A DNA stretch of 64,000 nt from Staphylococcus massiliensis CCUG 55927 (GTDB lineage: Bacteria; Bacillota; Bacilli; Staphylococcales; Staphylococcaceae), in assembly GCF_000298075.1 (NCBI RefSeq), contig NZ_JH815594.1, forward strand, positions 22,265 through 86,264. The letters run 5' to 3'. This document shows, one piece after another, positions 42,571 to 51,718 of the stretch (within the stretch, counting starts at the first letter, position 1; every line of letters begins with the position of its first letter). The notes below the pieces were generated by a model that had not been told where the DNA came from, did not search any database, and saw only the letters and a program-made list of their open reading frames with translations. The position numbers and the translations under genes were made by a program.

Positions 42571-43575
42571 TTAGCCAAATAATTTATGAATCAGTGTCTG
42601 TGCGTTGTTCGGATCTGTTAATCCATGAATTAACATACGTCCGTCTTGGAAACAAACGATACGGTATGATTCAAATTTAAAGCGAACTAAATAACCATTC
42701 GTGTGATACTGTATCCCTTTATCCTCGAGATAACCCACTAACGTATCCACTGATAATTGAGGATTATGATATTGCACGGTATCACGACCACATAACGTAG
42801 CGTAATGGTGTTTCGCTTCTTTAAGATGCGGATAGCTTGGCTCTGTGCCACACGTCGGACATGATGTTTCTTGCATGCGACTAAATCCAATCACTTGATG
42901 CGTCATGTCCCATATATCTCCGAACGTTAACTTCGCTTGAAAAGGCACGCCAGCCAGAATCTTCAACGCATCACGCAGTTGAAAACTCGTCGTCATCGTA
43001 ACTGCTGGCGCAATAACACCAACTGTGTCACACGTTAAACTAATAGCCGGTATATTCGGTAACATACAGTTAAAGCACGGTGTCTCACCTGGTATAAAGG
43101 CCGCTTCAACGTACGTACTTTGAACGACACCGCCGTAGATCCAAGGGATACGATGTTTATATGCGAAATCATTAATCATTAGTCGCGTATCAAAATTATC
43201 CGTAGCATCTATAATAAGATCAACTTTTTGTAAGTGCTTTTCAAGGAAGCTAGGCGTCGCGTGCTCGATAAAAGCTTCGATTTCAATATCATGTCTAATT
43301 TCGGTAAGTTTCTCCTTAGCCGCTACCACTTTAGGTATGCCATTAGATGCTTGTTCTTCTGTAAACAAGGTTTGTCGTTGTAGATTTGAAGTTTCGATAT
43401 AGTCGCGATCTACCATGACAATACGCTTAACGCCAGATCTCGTAAGACCTTCAGCCACGTGCGTACCAAGTGCACCCATTCCGATAATTGCGACACTTTT
43501 AGACATAATACGCGCTTGACCTTCTTGATTGATTGCTTTAAATAAAACTTGTCTTGAGTATCTTGATTGATTCAA
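42571..43575 (-). CDS. moeB: ThiF/MoeB-family adenylyltransferase
   Basis: 334 residues. Nucleotide-binding [18 protein letters not shown] (about 33-50) with [14 protein letters not shown], and DATDNFDTR. Zinc ligands are in CFNCML and CPTCG. Activates the MoaD C-terminus. The C-terminal about 70 residues ([26 protein letters not shown]) are beyond the core and are seen in staphylococcal and bacillus versions. Promoter and start lie just upstream. Confidence 0.93.
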   Translation of the reverse strand: MNQSRYSRQVLFKAINQEGQARIMSKSVAIIGMGALGTHVAEGLTRSGVKRIVMVDRDYIETSNLQRQTLFTEEQASNGIPKVVAAKEKLTEIRHDIEIEAFIEHATPSFLEKHLQKVDLIIDATDNFDTRLMINDFAYKHRIPWIYGGVVQSTYVEAAFIPGETPCFNCMLPNIPAISLTCDTVGVIAPAVTMTTSFQLRDALKILAGVPFQAKLTFGDIWDMTHQVIGFSRMQETSCPTCGTEPSYPHLKEAKHHYATLCGRDTVQYHNPQLSVDTLVGYLEDKGIQYHTNGYLVRFKFESYRIVCFQDGRMLIHGLTDPNNAQTLIHKLFG

Positions 43576-43608
43576 TTGAAAATACCCTCTCTAACCGTCT
43601 TTACTTTC

Positions 43609-43637
43609 ATTATAAGCTTCTTCAGCACACCACTCAA
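43609..43637 (-). promoter_or_regulatory. moeB-moaB promoter
   Basis: Minus strand TTGAGT (43632-43637), 17-bp spacer, TATAAT (43609-43614), 34 bp before the moeB ATG. Confidence 0.65.
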
Positions 43638-43793
43638 TATTTAAATTTCTTTTATGAAAAGCCACATCGATATGTCATCCATGTTTTAATATGTTATAAG
43701 AAAAGGAAATGGTTAATATTGTAATTTTTGTTAAATACGTAAGATTTTTACTTAACAAAGTGTTATACTAAACGTGCATAGGAGGTGTTCTAG

Positions 43794-44351
43794 GTGGCAG
43801 AATCAAAAACTAATCAAGACCAATTAAACCACGCTAAAGACATTTTCATTAATTCAATCGGTGAAACAATGGATTTATATGGCATCAACCGTAGTGTTGG
43901 GAACCTTTACGGTACAATGTTATTTGAGGATAGTATGACACTTGATGAAATGCGTGAACAACTACAAATGAGTAAACCAAGTATGTCTGCAGGCGTTAAG
44001 AAATTACAAGAATTTGAAATCGTTAAGCAACAATTTACACGTGGCAGCCGTAAACAACACTTCGTCGCTGAAAAGGATTTCTTTAACTTTTTTACAAATT
44101 TCTTTTCACAAAAATGGGAACGTGAAACTAAGATTAATATGATGGCCATAGAGGAAGCATTAGGTATTTTAGATGACGTGATGTCCGATAAAAATACGGA
44201 TGACGAGACTTTAAAAGAGGCTAAGCATATTTATGATCAATTAGAGTCGTCGAAAGATTACTTTAATTGGCTCGGCAACCTATCCGACGCGATTAAAACA
44301 GGCGAAATATTTAAACATTATCCAATTCCAACAGAACATAAAACGAAATAA
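43794..44351 (+). CDS. GbsR/CudC-type regulator
   Basis: 185 residues from a GTG preceded by AGGAGGTG. MDLYGINRSVGNLYGTM and MTLDEMREQLQMSKPSMSAGVKKLQEFEIV are the diagnostic winged-helix region of the GbsR family, which senses choline and represses glycine-betaine synthesis genes. The usual choline genes (cudTAB/betAB) are not in this window; the neighbours are Moco genes. It may act in trans or be a paralogue. It closely resembles my memory of staphylococcal CudC. Confidence 0.8.
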   Translation: MAESKTNQDQLNHAKDIFINSIGETMDLYGINRSVGNLYGTMLFEDSMTLDEMREQLQMSKPSMSAGVKKLQEFEIVKQQFTRGSRKQHFVAEKDFFNFFTNFFSQKWERETKINMMAIEEALGILDDVMSDKNTDDETLKEAKHIYDQLESSKDYFNWLGNLSDAIKTGEIFKHYPIPTEHKTK

Positions 44352-44356
44352 ACGCA

Positions 44357-44400
44357 CAAAAGCTATGAGCTAGGGTAACGCCCTAAACTCATAGCTTTTT
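44357..44400. terminator. Terminator after the GbsR-type gene
   Basis: AAAAGCTATGAG and CTCATAGCTTTT enclose a second stem TAGGG/CCCTA; T-tract on the plus strand follows. Confidence 0.8.
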
Positions 44401-44575
44401 TATATTCCATATTCAACTCAGTTCATAACCTCGTTCACATTAAGCGTAATAATATACGCGTTCTTAGATTAGGCTAATGCTCTTATACTTGAATTTTCTT
44501 GAACGGAATCAGACTTAGACCACCATAATTTAGAAAAACGATTCTGGAAGCTAGGATTAAAATTTATATTAAAGT

Positions 44576-44835
44576 TTATTAATTTCCAAACAGCTGACTC
44601 CTAGGGGTGGGGTCCCCGGCATATATTAAAGAACAAAGAAGCTCATGCTTCTTTGTAAGTTCAACCAACGAATTGGAGATTCGGGTTGAGCTTTATGCGT
44701 AAGCAAATTAACAAGCTAAGGAAGCCGGGGCTTATGCGTGGTACAAAGTAGCATTGCTACTTTGTAAGTCCAACTAACAAACTGAAGTTTGAGTTGGGCT
44801 TTACAGGAAAGCATGCTGTTAAAGGAAATTAATAA
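44576..44835. repeat. Large multi-branched palindromic element, copy 2 (expanded)
   Basis: Outer arms TTATTAATTTCC and GGAAATTAATAA are perfect 12-bp complements enclosing 236 bp. Conserved ends CAGCTGACTCCTAGGGG and AGGAAAGCATGCTGTT match copy 1 at 36755-36918. Between them, two diverged tandem modules appear: CAAAGAAGC/GCTTCTTTG then AGTTCAACC/GGGTTGAGC, and CAAAGTAGC/GCTACTTTG then AGTCCAACT/AGTTGGGCT. GTCCCCGGC and GCCGGGGC pair around the first module. It fills most of the 534-bp gap between the GbsR gene and modC. Confidence 0.8.
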
Positions 44836-44885
44836 TAAATATTCCTAATACTAAATTAATTAATTTTAATTACGAATTTCCTCGT

Positions 44886-45491
44886 TCATTCTATCCGTAT
44901 AATATGATCCGCAAGTCGCTCCGCTTCATAAGATGAATGCGTCACAAATATAATCGGTATCTGCCAAGAGCGATAAATCTCTTGTATCAATTGAATCCCC
45001 TCTTCACGACTTTTATCATCTAAGCTTGAAAAAGGTTCATCGAGTAATAGTAGATTAGGCTTAGTACTTAAAGCACGCGCTAAACTCACGCGTTGCTTTT
45101 CGCCGCCTGATAACGTATTCGGATAATTTTTTAAAAGGTGACCGATCTTAAGTTTTTGAATGAGTGTTTCTATGTGATCTGACATCGGCGTCATGAACGT
45201 TAAATTTTGTCTCACGGTTAAATGAGGAAAGAGTTGATAATCTTGAAAGAGATAACCGATCCCTCTATCTTGAATTTTCGTCGCATGACCTGTTTTTGAG
45301 TCTTCGACCAATTGGTCGTTTATTTTTATAAACGTTGATTCCCCTCGTTTCAGACCAGCGATGATATTTAATATCGTTGTCTTACCGACGCCTGACTTAC
45401 CTTGAAGGGCATAAATATGTGGTTTATCGTCTTCGATTTCAATAGAGATAGGATGTTGATGAATGTGTTTTAAAATTTTAATTTCAAGCAT
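44886..45491 (-). CDS. modC: Molybdate ABC transporter ATPase ModC (short form)
   Basis: 201 residues. Walker A GKSGVGKTT (about 32-40), signature LSGGEKQRVSLA, Walker B LLLLDEPF, switch His in VTHSS. It ends after the ATPase core and lacks the C-terminal molybdate-binding MOP domains of E. coli ModC, which is common in staphylococci. Directly adjoins modB. Confidence 0.92.
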   Translation of the reverse strand: MLEIKILKHIHQHPISIEIEDDKPHIYALQGKSGVGKTTILNIIAGLKRGESTFIKINDQLVEDSKTGHATKIQDRGIGYLFQDYQLFPHLTVRQNLTFMTPMSDHIETLIQKLKIGHLLKNYPNTLSGGEKQRVSLARALSTKPNLLLLDEPFSSLDDKSREEGIQLIQEIYRSWQIPIIFVTHSSYEAERLADHIIRIE

Positions 45492-46163
45492 CTAATTCTC
45501 CTCTCGAAAACGATCTTTATTTAAGACATTAAGTGTGCCGACGACAGAAATCGAAAATGCGACGAGTATAAGCACATAGAGCCACGCTTGATTTTCACGT
45601 CCTTGTTCCACTAAGAAGTACACTTCAAGGGGTAACGTATTTGTGACACCTGGAAGATATCCCGCTACCATTAACGTAGCACCAAATTCTCCGATAGCAC
45701 GCGCGAAAGCTAACATGACGCCTGCGATAATCGCTCTTTTTTCAAGCGGCAACATGAGTTTAAAGAATATTTTTGACTCACTCGCGCCCATTGTTCTCGC
45801 GGTATTTAACATCTTTTCATCAATGGAACGAAACCCTTGGACTGTTTGTTGGTACATTAAAGGGAAACTCACGATGACAGAAGCTAATACGGCTCCTACG
45901 ACGCTAAATACGACGGAAATATGAAAGGTGCCTTTTAAAATGGAACCAAGCGGCCCTTGCTCACTAAAAACGATAAGCAAGATGTAACCAAGTACAGTCG
46001 GCGGTAATACGAGTGGTAAGATAAGAAAGCTCTCAATAATGCGCGCAAAGACGCCTTTCTTACGATATAACCATCTAGCCACTGCAATGCCTAAAACGAA
46101 CACGATTAAGGTGCTTATTAGCGCTACCTTTAATGAGATTAGAAAGGGTGTGAAGTCAGTCAT
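45492..46163 (-). CDS. modB: Molybdate ABC transporter permease ModB
   Basis: 223 residues and about five membrane helices. The EAA-type loop NTARTMGASESKIFFKLMLP contacts the ATPase. Domain order and gene order modA-modB-modC match molybdate systems. Confidence 0.94.
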   Translation of the reverse strand: MTDFTPFLISLKVALISTLIVFVLGIAVARWLYRKKGVFARIIESFLILPLVLPPTVLGYILLIVFSEQGPLGSILKGTFHISVVFSVVGAVLASVIVSFPLMYQQTVQGFRSIDEKMLNTARTMGASESKIFFKLMLPLEKRAIIAGVMLAFARAIGEFGATLMVAGYLPGVTNTLPLEVYFLVEQGRENQAWLYVLILVAFSISVVGTLNVLNKDRFREEN

Positions 46164-46174
46164 GTATTAAACTC

Positions 46175-46915
46175 CTATACGTTAAAATGATACTTTTTAA
46201 ATATGCGTTTAGCTTCATCTGATTTAAGAAACGTCAACCACTTTTCTGATGCCGTTTTATCTGACACGATGCCTGCTTGGTATACGATATCTCGTTTAAT
46301 TGGCAAGTTCTCTAACTTCTTGACGTCTTGAATGGCTTTGCCGTCTTGATATAAATCCGTCTCATAAACAATACCTAACTGCGCGTTACCACGCTTTACA
46401 TAGTTCAATACTTGGCGGACATCTTTCGCAAATACATAGTTCGATTCGTAACGGTCGTATAGCTGATGCTCCTCTAAATACGACTTCGCATACTTACCAG
46501 CAGGAACTGTATTCACTTCACCTATTGCGAATCGGTCGTCTTTATCCAAGTCCGAAATCTGCTTGATATCCGCATCCTTATGCGTAATTAAGGCTAATTC
46601 ATTTCTGGCATAGTTATACGTCTTCGAAACTTTATCCTTGTCTTTTAAAGCCGTAACGTCTTTCTGATTCGCTGACATAAAGACATCTACTGGCGCTCCA
46701 GTTTCAATTTGCTTACGTAATGCGCCTGAACCACCATAATTAAAGTCGACTTTGATGTCTGGGTGTTCTTTATTAAAAGCTGTCTTAAGTTCCTTTGAAA
46801 CATCACTTAAACTCGCGGCAGCTGAAATTTGAAGTGACGACTGGCTATCTTTACTTTGCGTACAACCTGCTAGAACCACAACCATCATCATGATGATGCC
46901 AAGTAGACGTTTCAT
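46175..46915 (-). CDS. modA: Molybdate-binding lipoprotein ModA
   Basis: 246 residues from MKRLLGIIMMMVVVLAGC; the ATG at 46933 is not needed because AGGGG lies 8 bp before 46915. Signal peptide with lipobox LAGC, lipidated Cys about residue 18. SAAASLSDVSKELKTAF is the ligand-binding motif. First gene of modABC; a TATAAT at 46949-46954 lies upstream. Confidence 0.95.
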   Translation of the reverse strand: MKRLLGIIMMMVVVLAGCTQSKDSQSSLQISAAASLSDVSKELKTAFNKEHPDIKVDFNYGGSGALRKQIETGAPVDVFMSANQKDVTALKDKDKVSKTYNYARNELALITHKDADIKQISDLDKDDRFAIGEVNTVPAGKYAKSYLEEHQLYDRYESNYVFAKDVRQVLNYVKRGNAQLGIVYETDLYQDGKAIQDVKKLENLPIKRDIVYQAGIVSDKTASEKWLTFLKSDEAKRIFKKYHFNV

Positions 46916-46948
46916 CACAGCTTCCCCTTTCATTTAACAATCAATCCT

Positions 46949-46954
46949 ATTATA
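46949..46954 (-). promoter_or_regulatory. modABC -10 element
   Basis: Minus strand TATAAT, 34 bp before the modA ATG, in the short gap after galT; no clear -35. Confidence 0.45.
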
Positions 46955-46987
46955 CACCTTTTTGAAAAGCAACCTGAAAAAGTCTTC

Positions 46988-48484
46988 TTATTGATGTAAA
47001 ACGTGTTGAATGAATGCTTCAAATGCTTTTTCGCCTTTCGTATCACGTTTGAACACACCGCAGTCTTGTAAGACCCGCTTAAACTTTCGGCCGACTTCAT
47101 CTTTAATAATCTGATCGACATTATCTTCCGAAATGGTATAATGCGTCTTCATCCACGTAGCCCAAGCGCGATGAATATCAAGTACGTCATCAGCTTGGTC
47201 TAATAAAAAGGCTTTTACAGCTTGTAACTCATCTTTAAGTCTTCCAGGTAAAATGGCAGTACCCATGACTTCGATTAAGCCGATGTTCTCCTTCTTAATA
47301 TGTTGCACATCAGGATGCGGATGATACATCCCATCTGGATAGGCTTCAGACGTTTGATTATCGCGTAACACAAGGTCCATTTCATATAAGTCGCCGTTAA
47401 ATCGCGCAATCGGTGTCACGGTATGGTGGCGCTCTCCTGAATCACTAAAGGCCTTGATTTCAACGCTTTCATCTGAATAATGGTTCCACTTATCTCGAAC
47501 ATTATCACAAGCTTCAATGAGTATCTCTTTATCCTTGGCTGATAAACGGATGACGGACATCGGCCAATCTACTACACTCAGCTTAACCCCAGGGTATTTA
47601 TCAAATGACGTTTCGTAACGCGTTTTGGCTTTTGCCATAGGGAAGGTATGATGACCTGCTTGATAATGGTTATGCGTTAATATCGAACCTCCAACAATTG
47701 GTATATCTGCGTTAGAACCAATTGTATAATGAGGAAATTGCTCTATAAATGACATCAGATTCTGGAACGTACGCTTATTAATTTCCATAGGACGATGCGT
47801 TTCAGATAAGACAATACTATGTTCTCTGAAGTAAGCGTATGGTGAATATTGGAAGCCCCAAGTGTCACCGTTTAAATTTAAACGAATAATGCGATGGTTG
47901 GAACGGGCTGCTTTTAAATTCGTGCCATAATAGCCTTCGTTCTCAAAGCATAAGGCGCACTTTGGATAGTTCGTTTCAGGTTCATGCTTCATCGATGCGA
48001 TTTGCTTCGCGTCCTTTTCAGGCTTCGATAAATTGATCGTAATCTCAAGTTCACCGTACTCACTATCTACCGTATATTCGATGTTGCGTTGAATCGTTTC
48101 TTCTTGAATATAGTGATTCTCATGGCACAATTGATAGAAATACGATGTTGCCGCTTCTGGTGATTCTTGATAACGTTTGTAGAATTCTTGATTCACTTGT
48201 GATGGCGCGGGCGTTAGTAAGTCCATAAGTGCTGCTTCAATTTGAGCACGGTCAGAATGACTATCATCCAGTTGATCACGTTCAATCATATTTTGGATCA
48301 TGGCTTGAACAAGATGTATCGTTTTATCATGACTTTTAAAGGAAATTGAGATTGAATCAAAGTCATCCGCTTTTAAAATATGTAAGATGCGATTATCTAA
48401 ATAGTACGCATCCTCTGCAGCATAAGCCCCCTGTTCGATCACACGGTTTCTAAATAACTGCACGATATGTGTTGGTTCCGTCAT
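46988..48484 (-). CDS. galT: Galactose-1-phosphate uridylyltransferase, class II
   Basis: 498 residues, the long Firmicute class. The active-site His region is ILTHNHYQAGHHTF (about 257-270). Transfers UMP from UDP-glucose to galactose 1-phosphate. Last gene of a galK-galE-galT operon with gaps of 6-20 bp. Confidence 0.94.
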   Translation of the reverse strand: MTEPTHIVQLFRNRVIEQGAYAAEDAYYLDNRILHILKADDFDSISISFKSHDKTIHLVQAMIQNMIERDQLDDSHSDRAQIEAALMDLLTPAPSQVNQEFYKRYQESPEAATSYFYQLCHENHYIQEETIQRNIEYTVDSEYGELEITINLSKPEKDAKQIASMKHEPETNYPKCALCFENEGYYGTNLKAARSNHRIIRLNLNGDTWGFQYSPYAYFREHSIVLSETHRPMEINKRTFQNLMSFIEQFPHYTIGSNADIPIVGGSILTHNHYQAGHHTFPMAKAKTRYETSFDKYPGVKLSVVDWPMSVIRLSAKDKEILIEACDNVRDKWNHYSDESVEIKAFSDSGERHHTVTPIARFNGDLYEMDLVLRDNQTSEAYPDGMYHPHPDVQHIKKENIGLIEVMGTAILPGRLKDELQAVKAFLLDQADDVLDIHRAWATWMKTHYTISEDNVDQIIKDEVGRKFKRVLQDCGVFKRDTKGEKAFEAFIQHVLHQ

Positions 48485-48502
48485 TATTCATGTCTCCTTT
48501 AA

Positions 48503-49495
48503 TTATGCGTCTTCATAACCATTTGGATGGTTTTTGTGCCAGTTCCAGGCCGATTTAATGATAGCGTCTATGTGATCATGCTTCGGCTTAAAGTTAAGGT
48601 GCGTCGCCGCCTTCTGACTATTTGCGACAAGCTTACTTGGATCACCTGCACGTCTTTCACCGAGTTCCGCTTTAATAGGCTGACCTGTTACACGTCGACT
48701 TGCTTCAATAATTTCCTTCACTGAAAAGCCATGACTCGTACCTAAATTAAAGACATCACTTGGATGACCCGCTTCTAAGTAATGATATGCATTGATATGC
48801 GCCTCAATGAGATCTTCAACGTGTAAATAATCTCGAATACAGGTACCATCTTCCGTATCATAATCATCACCAAAGATTGTGATATGTTCGCGCTGATGAA
48901 GTGCAACTTGTAACACAATTGGTATCAGGTGCGTTTCAGGATGATGGTCCTCACCAATTGAGCCATCATGTATCGCCCCCGCAACGTTGAAATAACGAAG
49001 CGCCACATATTTTATATTGTACGTTGCTTCACACCATGACATGATTTTCTCCATCATCCATTTACTCTCACCATAAGGATTCGTCGGCGCTTTCTGGTCA
49101 TCTTCTTGAATCGGAATGTGCGCTGGCTCACCGTACACTGCGGCTGTTGATGAGAAGATAAGTTTATCAACACCATGTGCATGCATCACTTCTAATAACG
49201 ACATTAAACCATAGACATTATTATTGAAATACGCTAAGGGCTTTTCAGTCGATTCCCCTACTAAAGAATAGGCGCAGAAATGAAAGACACATGAGATGCC
49301 CTCTTTTGAAAAGACCTGTTCTAAAAACGCGCGATCACGAACGTCTCCTTCATAGAACGTTGCTTTAGGATGAATCGCGTCTTTGTGACCTGTTTCTAAA
49401 TTGTCTACTACGACAACGTCATAGCCTTCATCAATAAGCATGCGAACGGCATGACTTCCGATATAACCTGCACCTCCGGCAACAAGCATTGCCAT
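48503..49495 (-). CDS. galE: UDP-glucose 4-epimerase
   Basis: 330 residues from the ATG at 49495 (MAMLVAGGAGYIGSH), 8 bp after TTGGAG; a GTG at 49504 is an alternative. NAD-binding GGAGYIG, catalytic YGESK and SSTAAVYGEP are the SDR epimerase features. Closes the Leloir pathway by interconverting UDP-galactose and UDP-glucose. Confidence 0.95.
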   Translation of the reverse strand: MAMLVAGGAGYIGSHAVRMLIDEGYDVVVVDNLETGHKDAIHPKATFYEGDVRDRAFLEQVFSKEGISCVFHFCAYSLVGESTEKPLAYFNNNVYGLMSLLEVMHAHGVDKLIFSSTAAVYGEPAHIPIQEDDQKAPTNPYGESKWMMEKIMSWCEATYNIKYVALRYFNVAGAIHDGSIGEDHHPETHLIPIVLQVALHQREHITIFGDDYDTEDGTCIRDYLHVEDLIEAHINAYHYLEAGHPSDVFNLGTSHGFSVKEIIEASRRVTGQPIKAELGERRAGDPSKLVANSQKAATHLNFKPKHDHIDAIIKSAWNWHKNHPNGYEDA

Positions 49496-49510
49496 TTCAA
49501 TCACTCCAAT

Positions 49511-50698
49511 TTAAGATATCTCAATTATTTTAGCACCATCTGACACATTCACAACGTAGAACGATGGCGGATAGCCAATTTTATTAGTGTAAACCGTCGT
49601 AACCGCTTCCTTAAATGTCTCAATATGATCGTGATGCACAAAAGCGATTGCACAACCTACGAACCCACCGCCAGTCATACGCGCACCGATACACCCTTGT
49701 TGTTGCTGGGCGGCTTCAGCTAGCGTATCAAGTTCAATGCCCGTCACTTCGAAATCTGATTTTAAAGACGCGTGTGACGCATTAAGTAGTTGTCCATAGG
49801 TTTCATAATCCCCTTGATTTAAGGCTTCGCATACCTGTCGCGTACGGTCATTTTCAAGAACAGCATGTCGCGCACGTCTACGTAATACATCATCTTTAAT
49901 CATGTGTTGATGCTGTTCGAACGTTGCGACATCTAACTCACATAACGCGTTGATATCGCATTCGGATTGTAATTGCTTGAGCGCTTCCTCACATTCACTG
50001 CGACGTTCGTTATATTTAGACGTCTTTAATTCACGACTTTTATTAGTATTCATAATCACGAGTTGATACGGTTCAAAGTGCGTCTTGATTTCGTCGTATT
50101 TAAGCGTATGCGTATCAAGTAAGAATGCTGTAGAGGCCTTTCCGAAAGCAATTATAAATTGATCCATGATGCCTGAGTTGACACCGATATACGCATTCTC
50201 TACACGCTTCCCTATTTGAACCAAGTCCATAAGCGGCATCTCAATCTGAAACATCTCGATCATCAGTCTGCCTACTAACATTTCTAAAGAGGCTGATGAA
50301 GAGAGACTCGCGCCATAAGGTAAATTACCTTCGATTAATAGATCAAAGCCGTGGTCCAGCTGAGGTGCAACCTCTTTTAAATAAAGAAGCATCCCCTTAA
50401 TATAGTTGGCATAATGATCCGCATCCTTATATGAAAGGTCCTCTAAATCAAATGTAATCACGCCACAATCTTTCATATTATTAGAATAAACACGAACAGT
50501 ACGGTCCATCCTTGGCGCTGCGACACCATACGTCCCGATATCAATCGCCACCGGAAATACATGGCCACCATTGTAATCAATGTGCTCACCAATCAGATTC
50601 ACTCTCCCCGGTGAAAAGCCACCTATCCTAGCGTCTCGTTTAAATCGTTGTTCAAATTGTGCTACTAAATCTGTCATTTGAATCGTCATAAAGTTCAT
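49511..50698 (-). CDS. galK: Galactokinase
   Basis: 395 residues. GRVNLIGEHIDYNGGHVF (galactokinase signature), GNLPYGASLSSSASLE (ATP binding) and MTGGGFVGCAIAF are present. Several Met codons compete near the start (50698, 50689, 50677); the ribosome binding site AAGGA is close to the first. First gene of the gal operon. The Leloir route supplements or replaces the tagatose route used by S. aureus. Confidence 0.94.
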   Translation of the reverse strand: MNFMTIQMTDLVAQFEQRFKRDARIGGFSPGRVNLIGEHIDYNGGHVFPVAIDIGTYGVAAPRMDRTVRVYSNNMKDCGVITFDLEDLSYKDADHYANYIKGMLLYLKEVAPQLDHGFDLLIEGNLPYGASLSSSASLEMLVGRLMIEMFQIEMPLMDLVQIGKRVENAYIGVNSGIMDQFIIAFGKASTAFLLDTHTLKYDEIKTHFEPYQLVIMNTNKSRELKTSKYNERRSECEEALKQLQSECDINALCELDVATFEQHQHMIKDDVLRRRARHAVLENDRTRQVCEALNQGDYETYGQLLNASHASLKSDFEVTGIELDTLAEAAQQQQGCIGARMTGGGFVGCAIAFVHHDHIETFKEAVTTVYTNKIGYPPSFYVVNVSDGAKIIEIS

Positions 50699-50746
50699 CT
50701 ATCCTTATATCTTTAACTTAAATCAGTTCATATGTTACTTATTATA

Positions 50747-50776
50747 AGTATAAAGTAGTTAGAACGCTTTAATCAA
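50747..50776 (-). promoter_or_regulatory. galKET promoter
   Basis: Minus strand TTGATT (50771-50776), 18-bp spacer, TATACT (50747-50752). A weak cre-like sequence (three mismatches) sits in the spacer. Confidence 0.5.
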
Positions 50777-50802
50777 AACATTTTCATTCAAAGATTTAAA
50801 GG

Positions 50803-50808
50803 TATAAT
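50803..50808 (+). promoter_or_regulatory. fdhD -10 element
   Basis: TATAAT 34 bp before the fdhD ATG; the -35 region is weak (TTTTCA at 50781). Confidence 0.4.
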
Positions 50809-50842
50809 ATAAATATAAGTTACTTTGAAAGGGTTAGTTGCG

Positions 50843-51637
50843 ATGGATAAAGATTTAAAAACAAATCAACCAATCATTCGTTATAAAAATGGTTCACTGA
50901 TCGAAACCAATGATTATTACGTAACAGAATTCCCGCTAACAATTGTGGTGAATAAAGAAGAATTCGCAACCGTGTTATGTAGTCCTAATCATTTACGTGA
51001 GCTTATAATCGGTTTCCTAGCATCAGAAGGTGTTATTCATCGTCAAAAAGATATCAAAGAAATCCAAATCGATGATAGCAAGGGCTTTGGACGTGTGACA
51101 CTTAATATTGATATCGACCATTTAAAAAAGCAATCTACGAAACGTATGATTGCATCTTGTTGTGGTAAAAGTCGTGAGTTTTACTTTCAAACGGATATGA
51201 ACATAGCGAAGACGTCTCAAGCACAATTTACTGTAGCGCCTGAAAAGATTATAGAAATGATGCAACAACTTCAAGACCAAAGTAAGATTTACCAGGCTAC
51301 AGGTGGCCTTCATAATGCAGCGATTAGTGATGGTGCAGACTTCTTCATACATCGTTCTGATATCGGCCGTCATAACGCTTTAGATAAATTATTTGGTTAT
51401 TGTATTGAGGCACGTATTCCTGTTAGAGATAAGCTGTTATTATTTAGCGGGCGTATTTCTTCTGAAATTTTAATTAAAGCAGCCAAAATTGGCGTAGGTA
51501 TGATTCTATCGAAATCCGCACCTACTAACTTAGCTATTAAGCTAGCTCAAGATTTAAACATTACCGCAATTGGTTTCATTCGTGATGATCATTTTAATAT
51601 TTACAGTCATCCCGAACGCATACAAACGAAATCGTAA
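50843..51637 (+). CDS. fdhD: Formate dehydrogenase accessory sulfurtransferase FdhD
   Basis: 264 residues from MDKDLKTNQPIIRYKNG; the ATG at 50825 adds six residues and lacks a site. FdhD moves sulfur from a cysteine desulfurase to the Moco of formate dehydrogenase. The cysteines in ASCCGKS (about residue 105), plus TGGLHNAA and IGRHNALDKL, are the family blocks. Transcribed away from galK. Confidence 0.93.
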   Translation: MDKDLKTNQPIIRYKNGSLIETNDYYVTEFPLTIVVNKEEFATVLCSPNHLRELIIGFLASEGVIHRQKDIKEIQIDDSKGFGRVTLNIDIDHLKKQSTKRMIASCCGKSREFYFQTDMNIAKTSQAQFTVAPEKIIEMMQQLQDQSKIYQATGGLHNAAISDGADFFIHRSDIGRHNALDKLFGYCIEARIPVRDKLLLFSGRISSEILIKAAKIGVGMILSKSAPTNLAIKLAQDLNITAIGFIRDDHFNIYSHPERIQTKS

Positions 51638-51650
51638 GATAAATAAAATA

Positions 51651-51688
51651 ACGTACGGTGGCTTTACGAGAGCCATCGTACGTTTTTT
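51651..51688. terminator. fdhD terminator
   Basis: ACGTACGGTGGCT and AGCCATCGTACGT form a 13-bp stem (one G-U), followed by TTTTTT. Confidence 0.85.
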
Positions 51689-51718
51689 AAATTAAGAAAT
51701 TGTGGTGAATAGCTTCGC

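Noticed and set aside
50753..50772. CcpA cre site in the galK promoter
   Set aside because: Best alignment has three mismatches to the consensus, at conserved positions.
51690..51715. Similarity to the rpsI 3' end (AATTGTGGTGAA)
   Set aside because: Short, no flanking island or integrase; looks coincidental.
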